64,000 nt of DNA from an uncultured Phycicoccus sp. (GTDB taxonomy: Bacteria; Actinomycetota; Actinomycetes; Actinomycetales; Dermatophilaceae), in NCBI RefSeq assembly GCF_947495705.1, contig NZ_CANLZR010000013.1, positions 1 to 64,000 on the forward strand, given 5' to 3'. The notes under the pieces were generated by a model that saw only the letters and a program-made list of their open reading frames with translations, made no database searches and was not told the origin of the DNA. Made by a program: the position numbers and the translations under genes. Below are positions 33,084 through 41,802 of this stretch, in pieces. Numbering within the stretch: position 1 is the first letter of the stretch; each line of letters opens with the position of its first letter.

Positions 33084-35471
33084 GTGAACAGTCACCGCAC
33101 CTTCCGAGGCGCCCGGGGCGTCGCCGTCGCCGCGACGGGGCTCCTCGTCGCCGGGCTCATGGCGACCGGCCCCGCGCAGGCCGCACCACCGGTCGACGTG
33201 GGCGCCGAGCCCGCCGCCGACTCCGGGCACGTCCCCGAGCATCCGCTGCCCCTCGCGCGCAAGAAGGCGGCGCAGACCGAGGCCGCGATCCAGAAGCGGG
33301 TCGAGGGCGACAAGGCCTACCAGGGCAAGACCGCCAAGGTGGGCAAGGGCCAGTACGTGCAGCTCCAGCGTGAGGGCACCGACCCGGTGTTCGTCATCAT
33401 CGTCGAGTTCGGCGACGAGCAGTACCCCAACCCCCTGTTCCAGGGTCCCCCCGCCGACGGCAGCACCACCGACGTCACCGGGCCGCGTCACAACGAGATC
33501 CCCGAGCCCGACCGCAGCGTCGACAACAGCACCCTCTGGCAGGCCGACTACGACAAGGCCCACTACGAGGACATGTACTTCAACCGGATGGCGAAGTACT
33601 TCGAGACGCAGTCCTCCAACCGGTACTCCGTCGACGGCGCGGTGCACGGCTGGGTGCAGGTTCCCTTCAACGAGGCCCTGTACGGCCGCGACTACTGCGG
33701 CGGCATCGTCTGCGCCACCTCGAAGGCGCTCTCGCGGGACGCGATGGCCGTCTGGGTCCAGCAGCAGCTCGACGCGGGTCAGACGATGACCCAGATCGTC
33801 GACTACCTCAAGACCTTCGACGTCTGGGACCGCTACGACCTCGACGGTGACGGCAACTTCGCCGAGCCCGACGGGTTCATCGACCACATGCAGGTCGTGC
33901 ACGCCGGCGGCGACCAGGCCGCGGGCGACCCGAACCAGGGCAGCGACGCCATCTGGAGCCACCGCTGGTACAGCAACCTCCAGGGCGGCGGCCCCGGCGG
34001 CCTGCCCGGTGTCAACATCGGCGCCAACGGCGGCATCGTCAGCAGCAGTGAGATCCCGAACAACCCCACGGGCATCTGGCTCGGCGACTACACGGTCCAG
34101 CCCGAGAACGGCGGGCTCGGCGTCTTCGCGCACGAGTACGCCCACGACCTCGGCCTGCCCGACCTCTACGACACCTCCGGCAACACCGGCGGCGCCGAGA
34201 ACTCCACGGGCTTCTGGACCCTGATGTCCTCCGGCTCGAACATCGGCGACGGTGGGCCGGACGGCATCGGCGACGCCCCCACCGACCTCTCCGCGTGGGA
34301 GCTGCTCCAGCTCGGCTGGCTCAACCCTCAGGGCAGCAAGGGCCCGTTCTACGAGGTCGCCTTCGCCGGTCAGAAGTCGACGCACAAGCTCGGCCCGAAC
34401 GTGCCGGCCACGAAGTCGCCCCAGGCGGTCTTCGTCGTCCTCCCGGACAACGTCGTCCCGCTCGAGCTCGGCGCCCCGGCGGACGGAGACACGTTCTTCT
34501 ACAGCGGCTCCGGCGACGACCTCAACAACACGATGACCCACGGCGGGATCACCGGCACGTCCCTGACGGCGCAGGTCCGCTACGACATCGAGGAGGACTG
34601 GGACTACGCGTTCCTCGAGGCTTCGACCGACGGCGGCTCGACGTGGCTCCCGGTGGCGACCAACCTCTCGGACACCAGCGGTGACCAGAGCGGCTTCAAC
34701 ACGAGCAAGACCGGTCTCACCGGGGTCGTGGCCGACTGGGCCGACCTGACGGCGACGCTGCCGGCCGGGACCAACAGCGTCCGGTTCCGGTACCAGACCG
34801 ACGCCGCCGTCTCGAACCCCGGTTTCCAGGTCGACGCGATCACGGTCAGCGGGACCGCCCTCGACGACGGCTGGACCTTCGACGGGTTCCGCGAGACGAC
34901 GGGGTCCGAGGAGCAGTCCTTCTTCAACGCCTACGTCCTGGAGAACCGGCAGTACGACGGGTACGACGCCTCGCTGAAGACGGCGTACAACTTCGGGTTC
35001 CTGGACTCGCGGCCCGACTGGGTCGAGACCTTCCCGTACCAGAACGGCCTGCTCGTCTGGTACTGGAACGACGAGTTCACCGACAACAACGTCGGCGACC
35101 ACCCCGGCGGGGGCCTCCTCCTCCCGGTCGACGCGCACCCGACGTTCCACCACTACGCCGACGGGACGCTGATGCGCCAGCGGATCCTCTCGTACGACTC
35201 GACCTTCGGGACCGAGCGCACGGACCGGATCACGATCCACAAGGACAGCCAGCCCGCGAGCATCCCGTCGCAGAAGGCCGTCCCGACCTTCGACGACACC
35301 AAGACGTGGTGGTACGACTGCGACACGCACGCCTGCACGGGCGACCACGTCGGCCGGTACCAGCCCGGCTGGACCGGGGTCGACGTGCCGAAGACCGGGA
35401 CCACGGTCACGGTCAACGGCGCCACGACCGGCGGCCACCTCAACGTCACGGTGGCCCCGAAGAAGAAGTGA
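33084..35471 (+). CDS. Secreted M6-family (immune inhibitor A type) metalloprotease, copy 2
   Basis: Exported zinc protease of 795 residues, paralogous to the divergent neighbour. The signal peptide ends near ATGPAQA-APP. The zinc site is GVFAHEYAHDLGLPDLYD near residue 352, with FWTLMSSGSN after it, DLDGDGNFAEPDG as a possible calcium loop, and PYQNGLLVWYWNDEFTDNN near residue 655. Unlike copy 1 it has a pair of cysteines (RDYCGGIVCATS) and a C-terminal YDCDTHACTG. The GTG at 33084 is weakly supported by AGGGG upstream. A strong hairpin follows the stop. Confidence 0.92.
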   Translation: MNSHRTFRGARGVAVAATGLLVAGLMATGPAQAAPPVDVGAEPAADSGHVPEHPLPLARKKAAQTEAAIQKRVEGDKAYQGKTAKVGKGQYVQLQREGTDPVFVIIVEFGDEQYPNPLFQGPPADGSTTDVTGPRHNEIPEPDRSVDNSTLWQADYDKAHYEDMYFNRMAKYFETQSSNRYSVDGAVHGWVQVPFNEALYGRDYCGGIVCATSKALSRDAMAVWVQQQLDAGQTMTQIVDYLKTFDVWDRYDLDGDGNFAEPDGFIDHMQVVHAGGDQAAGDPNQGSDAIWSHRWYSNLQGGGPGGLPGVNIGANGGIVSSSEIPNNPTGIWLGDYTVQPENGGLGVFAHEYAHDLGLPDLYDTSGNTGGAENSTGFWTLMSSGSNIGDGGPDGIGDAPTDLSAWELLQLGWLNPQGSKGPFYEVAFAGQKSTHKLGPNVPATKSPQAVFVVLPDNVVPLELGAPADGDTFFYSGSGDDLNNTMTHGGITGTSLTAQVRYDIEEDWDYAFLEASTDGGSTWLPVATNLSDTSGDQSGFNTSKTGLTGVVADWADLTATLPAGTNSVRFRYQTDAAVSNPGFQVDAITVSGTALDDGWTFDGFRETTGSEEQSFFNAYVLENRQYDGYDASLKTAYNFGFLDSRPDWVETFPYQNGLLVWYWNDEFTDNNVGDHPGGGLLLPVDAHPTFHHYADGTLMRQRILSYDSTFGTERTDRITIHKDSQPASIPSQKAVPTFDDTKTWWYDCDTHACTGDHVGRYQPGWTGVDVPKTGTTVTVNGATTGGHLNVTVAPKKK

Positions 35472-35499
35472 CGGCGGCCGGCCCCGGCCGGCGCGTCGC

Positions 35500-35534
35500 G
35501 GGAGCCCCGGTGGTCATCGACCACCGGGGCTCCC
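35500..35534 (+). terminator. Strong hairpin downstream of the second M6 protease
   Basis: A perfect 16-bp stem, GGGAGCCCCGGTGGTC (35500-35515) with GACCACCGGGGCTCCC (35519-35534), encloses the loop ATC. It starts 29 bases after the protease stop and ends 25 bases before panB. No T-tract follows. Confidence 0.8.
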
Positions 35535-35558
35535 CTCCGTGCGGCCTACGATCGACCC

Positions 35559-36440
35559 ATGAGCGAGCCGACGCCGTCCTCCACGACTCCCGCCACGGAG
35601 TCGACCGCGCCCTACGGCACCGGCGCCCAGGCCGCGCCGCAGCGCCGGGTCCGGGTGCCGCACCTGCAGGCGATGAAGGAGCGCGGCGAGAAGTGGGCGA
35701 TGCTCACCGCGTACGACATGTACACCGCCGAGATCTTCGACGAGGCCGGCATCCCGGTCCTGCTCGTCGGTGACTCGGCCGGCAACAACGTTTACGGCTT
35801 CGAGACGACGGTGCCGGTCACCGTCGACCACCTCGTCCCGCTCGTCCGCGCGGTCACGAGTGCCGCCCGCCGGGCGATGGTCGTCGCCGACCTGCCGTTC
35901 GGCTCGTACCAGGCCAGCCCCCAGCAGGCGCTCGCGACGGCGACCCGCTTCATGAAGGAGGGCCTGGCCCACGCGGTCAAGCTCGAGGGGGGCAGGCCGA
36001 TGGTGCCGGAGGTCGAGCTGCTCGTGCGCGCGGGCATCCCGGTCATGGGACACATCGGCTTCACCCCGCAGAGCGAGCACGTGCTCGGCGGCTACAAGGT
36101 GCAGGGCCGCGGCTCGGGCGCCGAGAAGCTCCTGGACGACGCCCTCGCCCTCGAGGCCGCCGGCTGCTTCGCCGTCGTCATGGAGATGGTCCCCGCCCCC
36201 GTCGCTGCGGAGGTGACCGCAGCCCTGCGCATCCCCACCATCGGCATCGGCGCCGGCCCCGACTGCGACGCGCAGGTCCTGGTGTGGCAGGACATGGCCG
36301 GCCTGCGCGGCGGCCGAGCCCCCCGCTTCGTCAAGAAGTACGCCGACCTGCGGGGTGACCTGCGCCGGGCGGCCGAGGCCTACGCCACCGAGGTGGCCGA
36401 CGGCTCGTTCCCCGCCGCCGAGCACTCCTTCGAGTCCTGA
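35559..36440 (+). CDS. panB: 3-methyl-2-oxobutanoate hydroxymethyltransferase
   Basis: First committed step of pantothenate synthesis, using methylene-tetrahydrofolate. The 293-residue (beta/alpha)8 protein has an extended N-terminus of about 30 residues, then [36 protein letters not shown] (metal Asp), VAVKLEGG-like [11 protein letters not shown], and [20 protein letters not shown] lies six bases before the ATG at 35559 with no Shine-Dalgarno sequence, so a leaderless mRNA is likely. panC and panD are not nearby. Confidence 0.96.
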   Translation: MSEPTPSSTTPATESTAPYGTGAQAAPQRRVRVPHLQAMKERGEKWAMLTAYDMYTAEIFDEAGIPVLLVGDSAGNNVYGFETTVPVTVDHLVPLVRAVTSAARRAMVVADLPFGSYQASPQQALATATRFMKEGLAHAVKLEGGRPMVPEVELLVRAGIPVMGHIGFTPQSEHVLGGYKVQGRGSGAEKLLDDALALEAAGCFAVVMEMVPAPVAAEVTAALRIPTIGIGAGPDCDAQVLVWQDMAGLRGGRAPRFVKKYADLRGDLRRAAEAYATEVADGSFPAAEHSFES

Positions 36441-36448
36441 GGAACCAC

Positions 36449-37123
36449 GTGAGCACCTGGGACCGTCCGAGCGGCATGTGGACCTCGACCAACCCGCAGT
36501 CCCGCCCCGGGCCGAGCACCCGCTGGGCGGGGCTCCAGCGCGGCCGGGACGCCGCCCGCGCCTACCGCCAGCGGTTCCTCGACCTCGAGGCGGCCGGTGC
36601 GGACCTGCACGGCGAGGCCCGGTTCGTCACCGAGCTCGCTCCCCCGCCGTCCCGGGTCCTGGACGCCGGCTGCGGCTACGGCCGGGTCGCCAGCGAGCTG
36701 ACCCGCCTCGGGCACACCGTGGTCGGGGTCGACGCCGACCCCGACCTCATCGCGCTCGCGCAGGAGGACCACAACACCCCGTTCGTCGTCGCCGACCTGG
36801 CGACCCTCGACCTGCGCCACGAGCAGGAGTTCCACGTCGTCCTCATGGCCGGCAACGTCGTGCCCTACCTCGCCGACGGGACCCTGCCGCAGGTCCTGGA
36901 GCGGCTCGCGGCACACCTGGCCCCGGGCGGCTACCTCGTCGCCGGCTTCAGCCTGCCGGGCTCGCTGCCCGAGAACGCCGCGCCGGTCACGACCGCCGCC
37001 TACGACCGGTGGGCCCGCGCCGCCGGGCTGTCGTACATCGCCCGCTGGTCGTCGTGGGACAAGCAGCGGTTCACCCCGTCGAGCACCTACGCGCTCTCGG
37101 TGCACCGCGTCGTCAACGGCTGA
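36449..37123 (+). CDS. Class I SAM-dependent methyltransferase
   Basis: Methyltransferase of 224 residues. The SAM-binding motif I is VLDAGCGYGRVASEL near residue 72, with motif II acidic residue in VVGVDADPDLIALA and motif III-IV in VVLMAGNVVPYL. The N-terminus MWTSTNPQSRPGPSTRWAGLQRGRDAA is not recognised. The substrate is unknown. The GTG at 36449 has GAGGA upstream and begins eight bases after panB, so the two are probably co-transcribed. Confidence 0.85.
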   Translation: MSTWDRPSGMWTSTNPQSRPGPSTRWAGLQRGRDAARAYRQRFLDLEAAGADLHGEARFVTELAPPPSRVLDAGCGYGRVASELTRLGHTVVGVDADPDLIALAQEDHNTPFVVADLATLDLRHEQEFHVVLMAGNVVPYLADGTLPQVLERLAAHLAPGGYLVAGFSLPGSLPENAAPVTTAAYDRWARAAGLSYIARWSSWDKQRFTPSSTYALSVHRVVNG

Positions 37124-37129
37124 GGCGGC

Positions 37130-37336
37130 TCAGGCGTCGGGCTCGGCCGTGGGGCGCACACCGCGCTCATCCCACTCGCGGTCCTCCTCGTCCCACCGCT
37201 CGGTGTTCTCGTGGGCGGTCCGCAGCGCGTTCGCCGCGGCCTCCTGCGAGTCATACGGCCCGAGCACGGTGGCGTCCTGGCTGCGCGAGTCGTCGGTCTC
37301 GACCTCGCCGGTGTCGACGTTGAACCAGTAGTGCAT
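37130..37336 (-). CDS. Small conserved acidic protein
   Basis: A 68-residue acidic protein beginning MHYWFNVDTGEVETDDSRSQ, with LGPYDSQEAAANALRTAHE forming a helix. Short proteins of this kind (Y-x-N-x-x-T-G-x-V-E-x-D and G-P-Y-x-x-x-x-E-A) are common in Actinobacteria and have no known role. AAGGAG lies eight bases before the ATG at 37336. It ends seven bases from the methyltransferase stop (convergent) and is divergent from map. Confidence 0.8.
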   Translation of the reverse strand: MHYWFNVDTGEVETDDSRSQDATVLGPYDSQEAAANALRTAHENTERWDEEDREWDERGVRPTAEPDA

Positions 37337-37379
37337 TGCGGGTTCTCCTTCGTGAGGGCGGTCTGCCTAGACTCACCGT

Positions 37380-38252
37380 ATGCCGTCGACGTACGCCAGT
37401 GTCGCCCCCGGTGCGGTCTCCCCGCGCCGCACCGTGCCGGCCTCGATCCCCCGGCCCGAGTACGTCGACAAGCCGTCGCCGTCGCCGTACACCGGGCCGG
37501 AGGTCAAGGACCCCGAGACCATCGAGAAGATGCGGGTCGCCGGGCGGATCGCCGCCAACGCGATGGCCGCCGCCGCCGCCGTCATCGCCCCCGGGGTGAC
37601 CACCGACGAGCTCGACCGGGTCGGCCACGAGTACCTCCTGGACCACGGCGCCTACCCCTCGACCCTCGGCTACAAGGGGTTCCCCAAGTCGCTGTGCACG
37701 TCGGTCAACGAGGTGGTGTGCCACGGCATCCCCGACGACCGGCCGCTCGAGGAGGGCGACATCGTCAACATCGACATCACCGCGTTCGTCGACGGGGTCC
37801 ACGGCGACACCGACGCGACGTACCTGGTCGGCGAGGTCGACGAGGAGTCCAGGCTGCTCGTCGAGCGCACCCACGAGGCGATGATGCGCGGCATCCGCGC
37901 CGCGCGCCCGGGCCGCGAGATCAACGTCATCGGCCGGGTCATCGAGTCCTACGCGAAGCGCTTCGGCTACGGGGTGGTGCGCGACTTCACCGGGCACGGG
38001 ATCGGCACCGCGTTCCACAGCGGGCTCATCGTCCCTCACTACGACGCCGCGCCGTCGTACGCCACGGTCATCGAGCCGGGCATGACCTTCACCGTCGAGC
38101 CGATGCTCAACCTCGGCACCCACACGTGGGACATGTGGGACGACGGGTGGACGGTCGTGACGAAGGACCGCCGCCGTTCGGCACAGTTCGAGCACACGAT
38201 CCTCGTCACCGAGCACGGCCCCGAGATCCTCACCCTGGGAGATGCAGCATGA
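37380..38252 (+). CDS. map: Methionine aminopeptidase type I
   Basis: Removes N-terminal methionine from nascent proteins. The 290-residue enzyme has an N-terminal extension of about 40 residues with proline-rich segments, as in mycobacterial MapB. The metal ligands are visible in [43 protein letters not shown] and [14 protein letters not shown] six bases before the ATG at 37380 indicates a leaderless start. The stop overlaps ppgK by ATGA. Confidence 0.96.
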   Translation: MPSTYASVAPGAVSPRRTVPASIPRPEYVDKPSPSPYTGPEVKDPETIEKMRVAGRIAANAMAAAAAVIAPGVTTDELDRVGHEYLLDHGAYPSTLGYKGFPKSLCTSVNEVVCHGIPDDRPLEEGDIVNIDITAFVDGVHGDTDATYLVGEVDEESRLLVERTHEAMMRGIRAARPGREINVIGRVIESYAKRFGYGVVRDFTGHGIGTAFHSGLIVPHYDAAPSYATVIEPGMTFTVEPMLNLGTHTWDMWDDGWTVVTKDRRRSAQFEHTILVTEHGPEILTLGDAA

Positions 38253-39028
38253 GCACCGGACACCCCCTCGGCATCGACGTCGGCGGCAGCGGGATCAAGG
38301 GCGCCCCGGTCGACCTCGTCACCGGTGACTTCGCCCAGAAGCGGCTGCGCATCGACACCCCCGCGATCTCCACCCCGGAAGCGGTCTGTGACGTCATTGC
38401 CACCGTCGTCGAGCACTTCGACGAGGTGCGCAGCGGCTCGCCCATCGGCGTGACCATCCCAGGGGTCGTCCAGCACGGCGTGGTGAAGACCGCCGCCAAC
38501 ATCCACCCGTCGTGGATCGGCTGCGAGATCGAGAAGCTCCTCGAGGACCGCCTCCAGCACGACGTCGTCGTCGTCAACGACGCGGACGCGGCCGGGGTCG
38601 GCGAGCTCCACTACGGCGCCGCGAAGGGGCACGAGGGCCTCGTCGTGCTCACGACCCTGGGCACGGGCATCGGCACGGCGATCTTCAACGAGGGCGTCCT
38701 CGTTCCCAACTCCGAGCTGGGCCACCTCGAGATCGACGGCTACGACGCCGAGACCCGGGCCGCCAGCTCGGTGAAGACCCGCGAGGGCCTCAGCTACCCG
38801 GAGTGGGCCGAGCGACTCCAGGTGTACTACCGCCGGCTCGAGGACCTGCTGTGGCCCGACCTCATCGTCGTCGGCGGCGGGGTGTCCAAGGACGCCGACC
38901 AGTTCCTCCCCCTCCTCGACATCCGCACCCCGATCATCCCGGCGGTGCTGAAGAACAAGGCGGGCATCATCGGCGCCGCGGTGCTCGCGACGGCCGCGCA
39001 GCGCAAGCACGGGACGCACACGGCCTGA
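38249..39028 (+). CDS. ppgK: Polyphosphate glucokinase
   Basis: ROK-family kinase of 259 residues that phosphorylates glucose with polyphosphate or ATP, an actinobacterial speciality. [19 protein letters not shown] is the phosphate-binding start, [13 protein letters not shown] carries the catalytic Asp, and [13 protein letters not shown] is the second phosphate loop. The GELHYG and [15 protein letters not shown] segments match PpgK better than generic ROK kinases. GGGAG precedes the ATG, which overlaps the map stop by ATGA. Confidence 0.95.
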   Translation: MSTGHPLGIDVGGSGIKGAPVDLVTGDFAQKRLRIDTPAISTPEAVCDVIATVVEHFDEVRSGSPIGVTIPGVVQHGVVKTAANIHPSWIGCEIEKLLEDRLQHDVVVVNDADAAGVGELHYGAAKGHEGLVVLTTLGTGIGTAIFNEGVLVPNSELGHLEIDGYDAETRAASSVKTREGLSYPEWAERLQVYYRRLEDLLWPDLIVVGGGVSKDADQFLPLLDIRTPIIPAVLKNKAGIIGAAVLATAAQRKHGTHTA

Positions 39029-39035
39029 GCCGGTC

Positions 39036-39512
39036 ATGCGCGCACCCGTCGTCCTGTCCGTCGTCGCCTCGGTGGCGACGGCCCTGAACGCGGGCGTGTT
39101 CTTCGCTTTCTCGACGTTCGTCATGCGCGCCGTCGACGACCTCGGGCCGGCCGGCTCGGTCCGGGCGATGCAGGAGATCAACCGGCGCGCGCCGACGCCG
39201 GCGTTCATGACGCTGCTGTTCGGGTCGACGCTGCTCGCTCTCGGGTCCGGGGTCGTCGCGCTCGTCGGCGCGGGCCCGGGCCGCTGGTGGGCCGTCGCCG
39301 GGGCGGTGGCCGCGGTGGCCGCGCTCCTGGTGACCATCGCGGTCAACATCCCGCTGAACCAGCGCCTCGACCGGGCGGACCCCGGCGGGCCGGACTCGGC
39401 CGACCGGTGGCGGGAGTTCGCGGCGCCGTGGCTGCGGGCGAACCACGCCCGGGGCGTGCTCGGGGTGCTCGCCTCGCTGCTGCTCGCGGTCGCCGCCGTC
39501 GCCGCGGGCTGA
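39036..39512 (+). CDS. DUF1772 family membrane protein
   Basis: Four-helix membrane protein of 158 residues with the DUF1772 pattern: NAGVFFAFSTFVMRAV in the first segment, AMQEINRRAPTP between segments one and two, NIPLNQRLD after the third, and a last segment preceded by RWREFAAPWLRANHARGVLG. Fungal relatives include anthrone oxygenases; the bacterial function is unknown. It starts seven bases after ppgK without a clear Shine-Dalgarno sequence. Confidence 0.85.
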   Translation: MRAPVVLSVVASVATALNAGVFFAFSTFVMRAVDDLGPAGSVRAMQEINRRAPTPAFMTLLFGSTLLALGSGVVALVGAGPGRWWAVAGAVAAVAALLVTIAVNIPLNQRLDRADPGGPDSADRWREFAAPWLRANHARGVLGVLASLLLAVAAVAAG

Positions 39513-39524
39513 GGCCGGAGGGGG

Positions 39525-40184
39525 CTACTCCCCCGCGCGGAACTCCACCGCGCCGCGGCCGGCGAGGTCGTGGATGCGGGTCTCGTCGTGGCCGAGCCGC
39601 GCGGCCTGCCCCAGGTACAGCTCGCGCCCCCGCCGCTGCAGCAGGCCGTCGTGGACGGGGACCGCGTGCGGCGCCCCGAGCCGACGCAGGAAGCCGGTCA
39701 TGTCGCGGCTGCGCGCCCAGGGCGCCTGGAGCGGGAACGCGAGCACCTCGACCGGGCCGGGGTCGGCGTCGAGCGCGTCGCCGGGGTGGAAGAACGCGGG
39801 CTCGCCGTCGGCGTCGAGGCGGACGCCGACGTTGGGGATCCGCGGGATGTCCTCGTGGATGAGCGCGTGGATGGTCCCGACAGGGGTGATCCGCACCGGT
39901 CCGACCGTCGAGGTGCCGTCGTGCGCCTCCGCGTCGACGCCCAGGCCGGCCAGCACGTCGGCGCTGCCCGGGTCGCAGACGACGCGGGCGTCGGGGTTTG
40001 CCGCCACGATGTCGGGGACCCGGCGCGGGTCGAGGTGGTCAGGGTGCTGGTGGGTCACGAGCACGGCGTCGAGGTCCCGCAGGGTCAGGACGTCGTCGTC
40101 GCTGAACGTGCCGGGGTCGATGAGCAGCCGGATGTCGGCCATCTCGACGAGCAGGCAGGCGTGGCCGAGATGGGTGATCCGCAT
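39525..40184 (-). CDS. Metallo-beta-lactamase fold hydrolase (UlaG/UPF0173-like)
   Basis: Predicted metal hydrolase of 219 residues beginning MRITHLGHACLLVEM. The metal motif is LVTHQHPDHLDP near residue 45, with further ligands likely in GTIHALIHEDIP and FHPGDALD. The lack of a signal peptide and the N-terminal GHA signature point to the UlaG-like group rather than to antibiotic resistance. TAGCGT lies six bases before the ATG at 40184, suggesting a leaderless mRNA. It is convergent with the DUF1772 gene (12-base gap). Confidence 0.85.
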   Translation of the reverse strand: MRITHLGHACLLVEMADIRLLIDPGTFSDDDVLTLRDLDAVLVTHQHPDHLDPRRVPDIVAANPDARVVCDPGSADVLAGLGVDAEAHDGTSTVGPVRITPVGTIHALIHEDIPRIPNVGVRLDADGEPAFFHPGDALDADPGPVEVLAFPLQAPWARSRDMTGFLRRLGAPHAVPVHDGLLQRRGRELYLGQAARLGHDETRIHDLAGRGAVEFRAGE

Positions 40185-40230
40185 ACCGCCACGCTAGTCC
40201 CCGGGCGGCCTTCGGGGGGAAGAGCCGCGG

Positions 40231-40887
40231 TCAGCCGACGGCGGGCTCGGCGAGCCGGGCCCCCACGGCGTCGACGAGCTCGGCCGCCTCGACGAGGTCG
40301 GCGGACAGGACGGTGAGGTCCCGGGGCGGGTCGGGCAGGGCCATCGCTCCCTCGCCGGCGATGAAGACCGGCACGGACCGTGCGAGCCGGGTCAGGGACG
40401 GCAGCCGGGCCTCGAACGCCGAGCGGCGCACGCCGGCGAGGACGCACGCGTCGGCGCCCAGGAACCGGGCCGCCTCGCCGATGGCGGTCATCGGGGTGTT
40501 GGCGCCGAGGCTCACGACCCGCCACCAGCGGGCGTGCAGCATCGCCCCGAACAGCTCGAGAGGCAGGTCGTGCAGCTCGCGCGGCGGGCAGGCGAGCACG
40601 ACGGTACGGACCTGGCTGCCGTGCACCGGGAGCCGCAGCTCGCCGAGCACGCCGCGGACCGCGCCCGAGACGAAGTGCTCGTGGACGACGCCGAGCCGGC
40701 CGGACTCCCAACCGTCGCCGACGTCCTTGAGCACCGGCAGGATGACCTGGGTGACGGTGGCGTCGACCCCGGAGATCAGCAGGGCGTCGAGCAGGACCTC
40801 GCGGACCGTCGCTCCGTCGAGATCACGCGTCGCCGCCAGGACGCGGGCACGCGCCTCCTCGAGATCAGGCGTGGTCGCCGGACCCAT
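40231..40887 (-). CDS. Stand-alone cobalamin-binding protein with a W-x9-EH photosensor-like motif
   Basis: A 218-residue protein with a B12-binding helical cap (residues about 20-90) and a Rossmann-like B12-binding domain. The cap has GWESGRLGVVHEHF, matching the W-x9-E-H motif of CarH/LitR light sensors. The second part has PPRELHDLPLELF, with the histidine expected to ligate cobalt, and SLGANTPM. No MerR-type helix-turn-helix is present. GGAGGAG precedes the ATG at 40887. It might sense light or B12 through a partner protein. Corrinoid methyltransferase carriers are the alternative. Confidence 0.8.
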   Translation of the reverse strand: MGPATTPDLEEARARVLAATRDLDGATVREVLLDALLISGVDATVTQVILPVLKDVGDGWESGRLGVVHEHFVSGAVRGVLGELRLPVHGSQVRTVVLACPPRELHDLPLELFGAMLHARWWRVVSLGANTPMTAIGEAARFLGADACVLAGVRRSAFEARLPSLTRLARSVPVFIAGEGAMALPDPPRDLTVLSADLVEAAELVDAVGARLAEPAVG

Positions 40888-40922
40888 GCACACTCCTCCG
40901 GGTCGGGGCATCGGGTCCTGGC

Positions 40923-40945
40923 ACAATACCCGCCGCGGCGCCGGT
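40923..40945 (-). promoter_or_regulatory. Candidate promoter of the cobalamin-binding gene; no gene seen in 40888-41196
   Basis: On the minus strand TATTGT (40923-40928) forms a -10 about 35 bases before the start codon. TTGGAC lies 15 bases upstream, short for a -35, or TGCTTG at 18. The rest of the 309-base gap between this gene and yoeB has no convincing ORF, tRNA or repeat. Confidence 0.35.
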
Positions 40946-41196
40946 CCAAGCACCCACGCGCACCCCGCGCAGTCATAGGGGCTGGCGCGACACCACCCTG
41001 CGGGCCGTCCACGAGTCCCCCGGCTTCGTCCTGGTCTGCGGTGCGCGGAGGTTGCGGGCGCTGCCTTCTTCGTCGCGGCACGTACGCCCACACCGCCCAG
41101 AAGGGGCTACCCCTTGCTCGCCCGCCATCGAGGGGAGGCAACACGCCGATTACGAGCCGCTCGACCGCGCGGATCGCGGCAGGAGCGGTCGACTCG

Positions 41197-41454
41197 TCAG
41201 GAGTAGTGGAAGCGGGCCTGGAGGATGATCAGATCATCGCCGTCCACGAGGTAGACGAGCCGGTGCTCCTCGGTGATCCGACGTGACCATGCGCCGGCCA
41301 GCATGTGCCGCAGCGGCTCGGGCTTACCGATGCCGGCCACTGGGTCACGCAGCGCGTCATCGATGAGTCGGTTGATCCGTTTGAGCATCTGCCGGTCAGC
41401 GGCCAGCCAGTAGGTGTAATCCGCCCACCCGTTCGGTGTGAAGACCAGCCTCAT
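41197..41454 (-). CDS. yoeB: YoeB-type mRNA interferase toxin
   Basis: Toxin of 85 residues in the RelE/YoeB fold. It is expected to cut mRNA on the ribosome. MRLVFTPNGWADYTYWLAADR begins the chain, and the YoeB C-terminus is seen in GIGKPEPLRHML, AWSRRITEEHRLVYLVDGD and the terminal ARFHYS, where the catalytic His and Tyr lie. The ATG overlaps the antitoxin stop by ATGA. The GC content is a little lower than in its neighbours, consistent with acquired DNA. Confidence 0.93.
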   Translation of the reverse strand: MRLVFTPNGWADYTYWLAADRQMLKRINRLIDDALRDPVAGIGKPEPLRHMLAGAWSRRITEEHRLVYLVDGDDLIILQARFHYS

Positions 41455-41696
41455 CGCACCAGGTCGTGCTCGTCCCGCTGTCCGGACTGCGCCTGCTGCA
41501 GGCTCTCGAGCAGGTGGCGGGCGTTGGCGGGGACCCGCAGCAGGTGGGCCGTCTCCTCGAGCGCGTCGAAGTCCGCGCGGGACATCAACACCGCGTCGCC
41601 GCGGCGGGAGGTGATCTCGATCGGAGTGCGGTCCTCGTTGACCTGTTCGATCAGCGGAAACAAGTTCTTCCGTGCCTCGCTGGCGGTGACAGCCAT
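41451..41696 (-). CDS. yefM: YefM-type antitoxin
   Basis: Antitoxin of 81 residues that neutralises YoeB and represses its own operon. VTASEARKNLFPLIEQVNED and PIEITSRRGDAVLMSRADFDALEE match the Phd/YefM DNA-binding and dimerisation domain; the rest is a flexible toxin-binding tail. The ATG at 41696 is preceded by GGAGAG. A palindrome typical of YefM operators lies just upstream. Confidence 0.93.
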   Translation of the reverse strand: MAVTASEARKNLFPLIEQVNEDRTPIEITSRRGDAVLMSRADFDALEETAHLLRVPANARHLLESLQQAQSGQRDEHDLVR

Positions 41697-41707
41697 GATC
41701 TCTCCTA

Positions 41708-41729
41708 CTGGTACAGGATCTTGTACCAG
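41708..41729 (-). promoter_or_regulatory. yefM-yoeB operator palindrome
   Basis: CTGGTACA (41708-41715) and TGTACCAG (41722-41729) form perfect 8-bp arms around six bases, 11 bases upstream of the yefM start codon. E. coli YefM recognises palindromes with a TGTACA core, which each arm nearly reproduces. Position and sequence support autoregulation. The promoter hexamers themselves are not clear. Confidence 0.7.
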
Positions 41730-41754
41730 TGTGCCACGATCCGCGTGCGCCGAC

Positions 41755-41788
41755 AAACGCCCTCCATTCGGCAGAGTGGAGGGCGTTT
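41755..41788. terminator. Bidirectional intrinsic terminator between yefM and the IS110 element
   Basis: A perfect 12-bp stem, AAACGCCCTCCA (41755-41766) with TGGAGGGCGTTT (41777-41788), has a ten-base loop. A/T-ending arms give a short T run in either direction, the best classical terminator in the window. It may mark the end of a gene that was lost or interrupted when the element arrived. Confidence 0.7.
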
Positions 41789-41802
41789 CGCACCTGCGTC
41801 CT

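Noticed and set aside
39525-40184. Beta-lactamase resistance gene
   Set aside because: The metallo-beta-lactamase fold is shared by many hydrolases. There is no signal peptide, and the LGHACLLVE start fits the UlaG-like group.
40888-41196. tRNA or small RNA in the 309-base gap upstream of the B12-binding gene
   Set aside because: No cloverleaf, no strong hairpin with a tail and no conserved RNA motif could be found.
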